From contig CAMPGV010000048.1 in assembly GCA_946885745.1 (NCBI GenBank), positions 1-5,206 of the forward strand: a stretch of DNA of 5,206 bases. Reading direction: 5' to 3'. The DNA comes from an uncultured Candidatus Saccharibacteria bacterium (lineage in GTDB: Bacteria > Patescibacteria > Saccharimonadia > Saccharimonadales > JAEWBQ01). The notes under the pieces are model-generated. The model was given only the letters and a program-made list of their open reading frames with translations, was not told the DNA's origin and ran no database searches. Positions within the stretch are counted from its first letter, which is position 1; every line of letters begins with the position of its first letter. Shown here piece by piece: positions 1 through 3,990 of the stretch. The position numbers and the translations under genes are program-made.

Positions 1-24
1 TATTACCTATTTTTTAAGTAAATG

Positions 25-40
25 TGTGAAATATTTCACA
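25..40. promoter_or_regulatory. Perfect 16-bp palindrome TGTGAAATATTTCACA (candidate operator, copy 1)
   Basis: The 16 bases are identical to their own reverse complement and fit TGTGA-N6-TCACA, the published consensus shape for CRP/FNR-family dimers. The site sits in the AT-rich leader of the DUF4383 gene, about 145 bases before its start codon. A degenerate copy begins exactly 30 bp downstream at 55, and a third lies before the gene at 924. The palindrome is directly visible; that a CRP-like regulator binds it is inference, since no regulator gene is in this window. A chance palindrome in AT-rich DNA remains possible, but the G/C positions at both ends make that less likely. Confidence 0.5.
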
Positions 41-54
41 TTTGTATCTGTTAT

Positions 55-70
55 TGTAATATACTTCACA
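55..70. promoter_or_regulatory. Degenerate copy of the TGTGA palindrome (copy 2)
   Basis: TGTAATATACTTCACA matches copy 1 at 13 of 16 positions, with an intact TTCACA right half. Its start is 30 bp from that of copy 1, close to three helical turns, so two dimers could sit on the same DNA face. Its right half (65-70) also reads as a -35 element, with CATAAT at 89-94 as -10 and an 18-base spacer. The site may therefore overlap a promoter. Function is inferred. Confidence 0.35.
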
Positions 71-136
71 TAAATTTCATTTTGTTGTCATAATGCGTCA
101 GAAACTATTTACTTAATTTTTTTAATTATATATGAT
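65..136 (+). promoter_or_regulatory. Promoter region of the DUF4383 gene (two candidate sigma70-type promoters)
   Basis: Two candidates are visible. The distal one is TTCACA (65-70), an 18-base spacer, and CATAAT (89-94), giving transcription from about 101. The proximal one is TTTACT (108-113), a 17-base spacer, and TATGAT (131-136), giving transcription from about 143. Both are followed by the AAGGAGGA ribosome binding site at 173-180. I slightly prefer the proximal one because its predicted start leaves a short leader that begins with a hairpin. The sequence cannot decide between them. Confidence 0.45.
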
Positions 137-144
137 GAGGTTAA

Positions 145-160
145 TCAAGCCCGTGCTTGA
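145..160 (+). promoter_or_regulatory. Small hairpin near the predicted mRNA 5' end
   Basis: TCAAGC (145-150) and GCTTGA (155-160) form a perfect six-pair stem with a CCGT loop. If transcription starts at about 143, this hairpin would be almost at the 5' end of the mRNA, where such structures can protect transcripts from decay. It does not cover the ribosome binding site at 173-180. It is too small to be called a riboswitch. Confidence 0.3.
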
Positions 161-184
161 GCTAAATATCACAAGGAGGAATCT

Positions 185-586
185 ATGATTAAAAAACTCG
201 CAGTACTTTTTGGAGCCGTCTTCCTACTCATCGGTATTCTTGGCTTTTTCCCAGCCCTGACCCCTGTCGGTGAGAGTGGCGAGCGCCACCTACTCGGCAT
301 ATTCCAGGTAGATACAGTTCATAATGTCGTTCACCTACTTTCGGGCGCTGCAGCACTGATTGCCGGCCTCACCTCTGCCACATACTCACGACTGTACTTC
401 AAGGTCTTTGGAGCGGTATACGCCCTCGTTACCCTCGTCGGCATGATCTCTGGCTCAGCCCTCGGCCTCTTCCACGTCAATGGCGCCGACAACTTCCTGC
501 ACCTTGCCCTTGCGATTGCACTTCTCGGCATTGGCTTCGGCGCGCCAAAGAGCGACGACGAACTCAGCCCACGCATCGCCGCGTAA
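185..586 (+). CDS. DUF4383-family small integral membrane protein
   Basis: A 133-residue hydrophobic protein that I assign to the DUF4383 family, whose function is unknown. Likely membrane spans are at about residues 5-25, 46-65, 72-95 and 103-120, with a short charged C-terminal tail (KSDDE). The family hallmark appears twice: FQVDTVHNVVHLLSG (40-54) and FHVNGADNFLHLALA (96-110). Each has the pattern F-x-V-[DN]-x-x-x-N-x-x-H-L, so H50/H106 and N47/N103 occupy equivalent places and the protein looks like two repeated halves. The start is firm: AAGGAGGA at 173-180 lies four bases before the ATG. The gene is single, ending in a strong hairpin terminator at 605-634. The leader carries the TGTGA-type palindromes, which suggests regulated expression. 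The family call rests on motif memory, not a search. Confidence 0.8.
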   Translation: MIKKLAVLFGAVFLLIGILGFFPALTPVGESGERHLLGIFQVDTVHNVVHLLSGAAALIAGLTSATYSRLYFKVFGAVYALVTLVGMISGSALGLFHVNGADNFLHLALAIALLGIGFGAPKSDDELSPRIAA

Positions 587-604
587 ATAACCTACTGATA
601 AACA

Positions 605-634
605 AAAACAAGGTGGCTTATGTCACCTTGTTTT
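605..634 (+). terminator. Rho-independent terminator after the DUF4383 gene
   Basis: AAAACAAGGTG (605-615) pairs perfectly with CACCTTGTTTT (624-634) across an eight-base loop, and the 3' arm ends in a T-run. It lies 19 bases after the stop codon. The A-run on the 5' side means it could also work on the other strand. Confidence 0.85.
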
Positions 635-684
635 ATTAGCAAGCTACCCCACCTTCCTGCCAGTCTACGCGACCCCAATATAGC

Positions 685-709
685 AAAAAGACTTCCGAAG
701 AAGTCTTTT
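685..709 (-). terminator. Rho-independent terminator after tRNA-Lys
   Basis: On the minus strand a 10-bp stem (AAAAGACTTC with GAAGTCTTTT) closes a TTCG loop, giving the very stable C(UUCG)G tetraloop, and runs into five Ts. It begins 11 bases beyond the encoded CCA of the tRNA. The sequence 635-684, between this and the previous terminator, shows nothing recognisable. Confidence 0.85.
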
Positions 710-719
710 GATAATTTCA

Positions 720-796
720 TGGAGGGCCAGGTGGGGCTTGAACCCACGACACCCTGCTTAAGAGGCAGGTGCTCTAACCAGCTGAGCTACTGGCCC
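720..796 (-). tRNA. tRNA-Lys (anticodon CUU)
   Basis: On the minus strand the whole cloverleaf can be drawn: acceptor GGGCCAG/CTGGCCC (seven perfect pairs), TA, D stem GCTC/GAGC with loop AGCTGGTTA, and anticodon stem CCTGC/GCAGG with loop CTCTTAA. The variable loop is GTGTC and the T stem GTGGG/CCCAC has loop TTCAAGC. Positions 34-36 are CTT, which reads AAG (Lys). The mature body is 723-796 and the 3' CCA is encoded (720-722). The discriminator base 73 is U, whereas the E. coli and B. subtilis Lys tRNAs that I remember have A. The gene has its own promoter at 809-837 and terminator at 685-709. Confidence 0.95.
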
Positions 797-808
797 ACAA
801 CTCTGTAA

Positions 809-837
809 ATGATAGCAAAAATAGCTCATTTTGTAAA
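809..837 (-). promoter_or_regulatory. Promoter of tRNA-Lys
   Basis: On the minus strand TTTACA (837-832) and TATCAT (814-809) are separated by 17 bases. Each differs from the consensus hexamer at one position. A TG one base before the -10 makes it an extended -10 promoter. Transcription would begin near 802, a few bases before the tRNA 5' end at 796. It is divergent from, and close to, the regulatory region of the gene at 924. Confidence 0.7.
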
Positions 838-849
838 TAGTCTGTATCT

Positions 850-865
850 TGTGAAATAAATTACA
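850..865. promoter_or_regulatory. TGTGA-type palindrome (copy 3) upstream of the Thr-rich protein gene
   Basis: TGTGAAATAAATTACA shares 13 of 16 positions with the perfect palindrome at 25-40, including the whole first nine bases. The heptamer TGTATCT also lies next to the element in both places (43-49 and 843-849). Taking TATACT (887-892) as -10, the centre of the site is near -41.5, the place where class II CRP/FNR activators overlap the -35 region. No good -35 hexamer is present, which would suit an activator-dependent promoter. Regulation is inferred. Confidence 0.4.
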
Positions 866-886
866 TATTCCGCAGCTTTCGTCACC

Positions 887-892
887 TATACT
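887..892 (+). promoter_or_regulatory. -10 element of the Thr-rich membrane protein gene
   Basis: TATACT matches TATAAT at five of six positions and lies 31 bases before the ATG. At 17 bases upstream only CATATT is found, a poor -35. The nearest better hexamer, TTACAT at 861-866, is 20 bases away. Transcription would begin near 899, giving a leader of about 25 bases with AAGGAGGA at 913-920. Confidence 0.5.
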
Positions 893-923
893 CGTGACAC
901 AACAACAATATTAAGGAGGAAAG

Positions 924-1205
924 ATGGACAGAAAAGAAACCGTCGTTGTCGATAACGGTGAGCGCCGCACCAGTAGCCTACCCGCAGTCATTGCAACCGT
1001 TGCGCTCGTTTTGCTTGTGCTCTTTTTCCTATTCGGCGGATTAAACTGGTTTACCGGCAATAGCGAAGAAGGCAGCTCAAGCAATGAGACGAACATCAAC
1101 GCCCCAACGACAAATGTCGAAGAGCCTACTACAACTACCCCTACTACACAGGACTCGACTACAAATGACACATCCACAGACCAGAACACTACAACTACAC
1201 CCTAG
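924..1205 (+). CDS. Single-span membrane protein with Thr/Ser/Asn-rich exported tail, function unknown
   Basis: I do not recognise this 93-residue protein. A charged N-terminal segment (residues 1-16, with RKE and ERR) precedes one strong membrane helix at about 20-40, ending in GGLNWF. From about residue 45 to the end the chain is low-complexity Thr, Ser, Asn, Asp and Glu with no Cys or aromatic residues, ending in QNTTTTP. With positive residues at the start and an acidic, Thr-rich tail, an N-in topology with the tail outside is likely. The tail could be a stalk, a glycosylated surface segment or a disordered spacer. The tail codons are partly repetitive (ACTACA units), so its length may vary between strains. 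AAGGAGGA at 913-920, four bases before the ATG, fixes the start. It is a single gene ending in a terminator at 1270-1302. Confidence 0.75.
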   Translation: MDRKETVVVDNGERRTSSLPAVIATVALVLLVLFFLFGGLNWFTGNSEEGSSSNETNINAPTTNVEEPTTTTPTTQDSTTNDTSTDQNTTTTP

Positions 1206-1269
1206 TTTATTGCTACACTCAACTTTTCAACTACTAAGCTTTGGCTCCCCCTACTAGCCAGCCCCACAC

Positions 1270-1302
1270 CAAAATACCCCAGTCTACCCCTGGGGTATTT
1301 TG
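1270..1302 (+). terminator. Rho-independent terminator after the Thr-rich protein gene
   Basis: CAAAATACCCCAG (1270-1282) and CTGGGGTATTTTG (1290-1302) form a perfect 13-bp stem with a seven-base loop, and TATTTTGTT supplies a broken T-run. The stem is symmetric enough to work in both directions. The 64 bases between the stop codon and the hairpin show nothing recognisable. Confidence 0.75.
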
Positions 1303-1326
1303 TTGGCCACAAAAAAACTTACCACG

Positions 1327-1352
1327 AAAAAAGACCAACCATATGGTTAGTC
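1327..1352 (-). terminator. Rho-independent terminator after tRNA-Arg
   Basis: On the minus strand GACTAACC, loop ATAT and GGTTGGTC form an eight-pair stem with one G-T wobble, followed by six Ts (1332-1327). It starts nine bases after the encoded CCA of tRNA-Arg. It would also end any transcript reading through from the DoxX-like gene. Confidence 0.85.
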
Positions 1353-1360
1353 CTCTTTCT

Positions 1361-1437
1361 TGGTACACCCGGCAAGATTCGAACTTGCGACACCTGGTTC
1401 CGAAGACCAGTGCTCTAATCCGCTGAGCTACGGGTGC
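1361..1437 (-). tRNA. tRNA-Arg (anticodon UCG)
   Basis: Minus-strand cloverleaf: acceptor GCACCCG/CGGGTGT (first pair G1-U72 wobble), D stem GCTC/GAGC with loop AGCGGATTA, anticodon stem CTGGT/ACCAG with loop CTTCGGA, variable loop GTGTC, and T stem GCAAG/CTTGC with loop TTCGAAT. Positions 34-36 read TCG, decoding CGA and possibly other CGN codons. A20 in the D loop and C35 are known Arg identity elements in E. coli, and G37 fits the usual m1G37 after G36. The body is 1364-1437, discriminator A, with CCA encoded at 1361-1363. The DoxX-like gene ends 26 bases upstream on the same strand, so co-transcription is possible in addition to its own promoter. Confidence 0.95.
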
Positions 1438-1452
1438 GTAATCACTCCTGGT

Positions 1453-1480
1453 ATTATATCAGATTATCGAGAGGAGTCAC
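1453..1480 (-). promoter_or_regulatory. Probable promoter of tRNA-Arg
   Basis: On the minus strand a perfect TATAAT (1458-1453) is preceded at 16 bases by GTGACT (1480-1475), a four-of-six -35. Transcription would begin near 1446, just before the tRNA 5' end at 1437. The -35 lies inside the last codons of the DoxX-like gene. Confidence 0.6.
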
Positions 1481-1859
1481 TCGATTGCAAGAGAGCAAGG
1501 GCGAGCGCCGCAAAGAATAGTCCGATATCACGAAAACTAATCGGCAGTAACGACAGGTTTGAAATTGTCACACCAGCCAGCAAAGCTGCCGCCACCAATG
1601 CTGCATAGCGAACATAAACCCCACTTAGCAGCCATGCTGCCAAAATAAGCTCCACAACCGAAAGACCTATCAGCACCACTTCCGCCGGCAGGATTAGCTG
1701 AATGAAGTCAGGGACATAACCTACCCAATCCCGAGGACTCACAAGCGACGAAATCGCCGCGTAGAAAAAGACAGTGACGAGGCCAACCCGCAGCAACAGC
1801 GGAGCAAGGTGCTGCTGCTTGGCCAGCCAATTATCAAACTTTATTAACGCTTGCTTCAT
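1464..1859 (-). CDS. DoxX-like small integral membrane protein
   Basis: A 131-residue hydrophobic protein with four probable helices at about residues 20-40, 58-78, 83-100 and 108-124. Features I associate with DoxX/DoxD-related proteins are LLRVGLVTVFFYAAISSLV (22-40, Arg at the head of helix 1), ELILAAWLLSG (70-80) and FRDIGLFFAALALAL (109-123). Family members are often linked to redox or thiol stress, but the specific role here is unknown and no active-site residue can be pointed out. An in-frame GTG at 1877 would add six residues. I prefer the ATG at 1859 because AGGAGGGG (1869-1862) is correctly spaced before it and lies inside the longer reading. It is divergent from the cupredoxin gene and lies directly upstream of tRNA-Arg. 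Confidence 0.75.
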   Translation of the reverse strand: MKQALIKFDNWLAKQQHLAPLLLRVGLVTVFFYAAISSLVSPRDWVGYVPDFIQLILPAEVVLIGLSVVELILAAWLLSGVYVRYAALVAAALLAGVTISNLSLLPISFRDIGLFFAALALALLQSSDSSR

Positions 1860-1870
1860 ATCCCCTCCTG

Positions 1871-1910
1871 TTGACACCCCTAAATAAGACGCACATACTT
1901 ATAATATAAT
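1871..1910 (+). promoter_or_regulatory. Promoter region of the cupredoxin gene, shared with the divergent DoxX-like gene
   Basis: A perfect TTGACA at 1871-1876 is followed at 17 bases by CATACT (1894-1899). Beyond it lie two overlapping perfect TATAAT boxes at 1900-1905 and 1905-1910. The last would start transcription near 1917, giving a 19-base leader that holds AAAGGAGGG (1921-1929). The minus strand of the same AT cluster reads TATATT (1908-1903) and may serve the DoxX-like gene. Which pairing is used cannot be told from sequence. Confidence 0.55.
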
Positions 1911-1935
1911 CCTATTCCCCAAAGGAGGGTAGCCC

Positions 1936-2379
1936 ATGAATACAACCGCACGTATCATCATTTCGGTCGCTGTTATTGCGCTTATTGGCGGTGGTATCAT
2001 TTGGTATCTTAACAGCCGCTCAACAGAAGACACCCTTCCAGCGCCCAGTAATCCCAGCGCCACCAGCCCTAGCGGCAACGACACCACGCCCGAGCAGCCA
2101 GCCCCTGCCGCTTCGACGACCATCACCTACAATGGCAACACATTCACTCCTTCAAACCTAAGCGTCAGTGCGGGCGCAACCATCACTGTCATCAATAACT
2201 CGTCACGTGAGCTCGACTTTGCGTCGGACCCACACCCAACCCACACAAGTAATGCCGAGTTAAACGAAGGAAGTATCGCCCCCGGCGAAAGTCGCGACTT
2301 TACCTTGACCGAAAAAGGTACGTGGGGATTCCACGACCACCTCAATGCATCCGCCCAAGGGACAGTTGTTGTCGAGTAG
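1936..2379 (+). CDS. Membrane-anchored cupredoxin-like protein lacking the blue-copper Cys
   Basis: A 147-residue protein with a signal anchor or signal peptide at about residues 7-25, a Pro/Ser/Thr-rich linker at 28-60 and one cupredoxin-type beta domain at 61-147. The start of the domain (TITYNGNTFTPSNLSVSAG, 62-80), the APGESRDFTL turn and the closing GTVVVE are typical of plastocyanin/amicyanin-like folds. The usual Cys-x-x-His-x-x-Met copper loop is absent: at that place the chain reads WGFHDHLNASAQGTVVV. The protein contains no Cys, and its only Met is the initiator. Candidate metal ligands are H100 and H103 (DPHPTH) and H133 and H135 (FHDH). A His-only copper site outside the membrane is therefore plausible, while blue-copper electron transfer is not supported. 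AAAGGAGGG at 1921-1929 fixes the start. The gene reads toward murB after a 36-base gap with no clear terminator. Confidence 0.82.
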   Translation: MNTTARIIISVAVIALIGGGIIWYLNSRSTEDTLPAPSNPSATSPSGNDTTPEQPAPAASTTITYNGNTFTPSNLSVSAGATITVINNSSRELDFASDPHPTHTSNAELNEGSIAPGESRDFTLTEKGTWGFHDHLNASAQGTVVVE

Positions 2380-2400
2380 CACTCCTCAAGCTATCTAAGC

Positions 2401-2406
2401 TATAAT
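2401..2406 (+). promoter_or_regulatory. -10 element TATAAT just before murB
   Basis: A perfect TATAAT ends nine bases before the murB ATG, so transcription would begin at about 2412-2413, leaving only a few bases before the start codon. There is no Shine-Dalgarno sequence in this gap. No convincing -35 is present (AGCACT at 17 bases). A short direct repeat AAGCTAT (2388-2394 and 2397-2403) overlaps the box. Confidence 0.5.
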
Positions 2407-2415
2407 CAAACCAAC

Positions 2416-3435
2416 ATGGATATTCATACCAACATACCTCTTAAGAACTACACGACCATGCGCCTTGGCGGCAATGCCCGCTTCATGACCGAAGTGCACA
2501 CCCTCGATGAAGTAGCGACAATCTGCACTAATGCTACCAGCCAGCAGCTCCCCTTATTTGTCCTAGGCGGCGGTAGCAACATTATCGTGCACGACGAAGG
2601 CTTTGACGGCATCATTGTACGCAACCGGATCCCTGGCTTTGAAGTTATAAATGACACGGCAAGTGAAACCACCCTGAAAATTGGTGCTGGTGAGAACTGG
2701 GACGACGTCGTGCGTCGCACTGTCGAGATGAATCTCAGTGGTATCGAAGCTATGTCAGCAATCCCTGGCACCGCTGGCGCAGCGCCGGTGCAAAATGTCG
2801 GCGCCTACGGTCAAGAAATTGCCGATACGCTCATATCCCTTGAGGCCTATGACACACAAGAAAGCCAACACGTCACTTTGCAGGCAGCTGACTGTGAGTT
2901 TTCGTACCGCCACAGCATCTTCCGTGGCCGAGCCGCTGGTCGCTACATCATCACTTCGATCACCATAAAGCTCTATAAATCCGCTCCACAGCCACCGTTT
3001 TATGCTGCCGTGCAAGCCTATTTTGACGCCAATAATATCACCCTCTTCACGCCGCAAATCGTCCGCGACGCGGTCATTGCTATCCGTAAAGAAAAGCTTC
3101 CCGACCCTACAGTCACACCAAACACAGGCTCTTTCTTTAAAAATGCCATTATTGAAGATTGGCAGATGGACGAGCTGCGAACGCAGTACCCGGATATTCC
3201 GTCTTACGACATGCCTGATGGCAAATATAAGATCCCGACCGGCTGGCTTATCGAACAAGCCGGCCTCAAAGGCCAAGCCCTCCACGGCATGCGCGTTCAC
3301 GACAAGAATGCTCTCGTCCTCATCAACGAATCAGCCACTAGCTACCAGGATCTTGCCGACGCCCGCAGCGAAATCATCGGTAAAGTTCGCGATACCTTCC
3401 GAATTATTATCGAGCAAGAACCTCTCGAACTCTAA
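2416..3435 (+). CDS. murB: UDP-N-acetylenolpyruvoylglucosamine reductase (MurB, type I)
   Basis: A 339-residue cytoplasmic FAD enzyme that reduces UDP-GlcNAc-enolpyruvate to UDP-MurNAc with NADPH, the second committed step of peptidoglycan precursor synthesis. FAD-domain motifs are TTMRLGGNA (13-21), LGGGSNIIV (50-58) and IPGTAGAAPVQNVGAYGQE (116-134). Y164-R165 in YRHSIF correspond to the Tyr-Arg pair of the substrate/active site. TGSFFKN (237-243) carries the catalytic Ser (S239), and a Glu near the C-terminus in IEQEP (E333 or E335) is the probable second acid. The Tyr-containing loop and the extra C-terminal region before WLIEQAG (277-283) fit the type I (E. coli-like) form, and the length is close to the E. 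coli enzyme. The start agrees with the family N-terminus although it has no ribosome binding site. A conserved organism-wide gene, probably expressed from the -10 at 2401. Confidence 0.97.
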   Translation: MDIHTNIPLKNYTTMRLGGNARFMTEVHTLDEVATICTNATSQQLPLFVLGGGSNIIVHDEGFDGIIVRNRIPGFEVINDTASETTLKIGAGENWDDVVRRTVEMNLSGIEAMSAIPGTAGAAPVQNVGAYGQEIADTLISLEAYDTQESQHVTLQAADCEFSYRHSIFRGRAAGRYIITSITIKLYKSAPQPPFYAAVQAYFDANNITLFTPQIVRDAVIAIRKEKLPDPTVTPNTGSFFKNAIIEDWQMDELRTQYPDIPSYDMPDGKYKIPTGWLIEQAGLKGQALHGMRVHDKNALVLINESATSYQDLADARSEIIGKVRDTFRIIIEQEPLEL

Positions 3436-3437
3436 GC

Positions 3438-3466
3438 TTGCGTCTAGCGCCCAAACCCCTTATGCT
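3438..3466 (+). promoter_or_regulatory. Candidate promoter of the pilin operon
   Basis: TATGCT (3461-3466) lies eight bases before the first pilin ATG, and TTGCGT (3438-3443) is exactly 17 bases upstream of it. Transcription would begin near 3473, giving an essentially leaderless mRNA. An inverted repeat TCTAGC (3443-3448) / GCTAGA (3464-3469) spans the promoter. The -35 is weak (three of six), so this is tentative. Confidence 0.4.
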
Positions 3467-3474
3467 AGAGCTAT

Positions 3475-3990
3475 ATGCGTCACGCTTATGGCTTCACTCT
3501 TATTGAAGTATTGATTACCATTACTGTCATGGTGGTACTGCTTATTCTGGCAGTAGTTAGCCTTGGTGGCACCGAAGCTCGTGCCCGCGACGAAGAACGC
3601 GTCACCGACATGACCATCCTGTCTCAACAACTCGACAACTTCTACACAACAGGCTCCGACACATCAACTACCGTTGGCCGCTACCCGGGCACTCAGGATA
3701 TCGACACCGAAGCCGAGCTCCTAGCCTTACTCCGCAACATCGATCCAAAGATCCTGCGCGCACCTACCGTCCAGACTTCCGACCCCATGAGTCTCGTCGT
3801 CGCCACCAGCAACAGCAAGACGACCCCAATTGCATCCACCATTACCACCTCGACCTATATCTACCAACCCCTGACAAGCAGCGGTGCACTGTGCACCAGT
3901 ATGGTTACTGGGCAATGTCGCAAGTTCAACCTCTACTACATGCTCGAAAATAACACCGTACTACAAATACTAGCGAGTAAATATCAATAA
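3475..3990 (+). CDS. Type IV pilin-like protein (major pilin/GspG-like prepilin)
   Basis: A 171-residue prepilin. The short leader MRHAYG ends in Gly at -1 and is followed by FTLIEVLITITVMVVLL, with Phe at +1 and Glu at +5: the classic class III signal cut by the prepilin peptidase PilD, with N-methylation at +1. The helix at about residues 7-29 anchors the subunit in the membrane and packs in the pilus core. It continues into a charged helix (TEARARDEERVTDMTILSQQ, 33-52) and a globular part rich in Ser/Thr. C140 and C148 near the C-terminus could form a disulfide loop, followed by KFNLYYMLENN. It resembles GspG/PilA-type pilins. It is the first gene of a three-gene pilin run; its stop shares one base with the next start (TAATG). 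No ribosome binding site precedes the ATG. Confidence 0.9.
   Translation: MRHAYGFTLIEVLITITVMVVLLILAVVSLGGTEARARDEERVTDMTILSQQLDNFYTTGSDTSTTVGRYPGTQDIDTEAELLALLRNIDPKILRAPTVQTSDPMSLVVATSNSKTTPIASTITTSTYIYQPLTSSGALCTSMVTGQCRKFNLYYMLENNTVLQILASKYQ

Noticed and set aside
1..184. Possible replication origin or riboswitch in the AT-rich leader
   Set aside because: No DnaA boxes or origin-type repeats are visible, and only a six-pair hairpin is present. A promoter and operator region explains it better.
620..808. Open frame on + strand ending in a GLEPTTPCLRGRCSNQLSYWP-like stretch
   Set aside because: This is the antisense translation of tRNA-Lys, a well-known false protein. It also runs through a terminator.
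911..1189. 92-residue - strand open frame rich in Val and Ser
   Set aside because: It is the complement of the Thr-rich gene; the repetitive codons keep the opposite strand open. No ribosome binding site supports it.
1241..1608. Two + strand open frames with RQDSNLRHLVPKTSALIR-like and RFELATPGSEDQCSNPLSYG-like peptides
   Set aside because: Both are antisense readings of tRNA-Arg; the second also runs antisense into the DoxX-like gene.
1860..1877. Upstream GTG start for the DoxX-like gene
   Set aside because: The AGGAGGGG ribosome binding site lies inside this extension and is correctly spaced for the ATG at 1859.
2755..3300. 181-residue - strand open frame inside murB
   Set aside because: It lies wholly opposite murB, has no recognisable motif or ribosome binding site, and murB is certain.
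3002..3514. 170-residue + strand frame overlapping murB and the first pilin
   Set aside because: Out-of-frame shadow of murB with shadow-like composition, and it would hide the clear pilin start.
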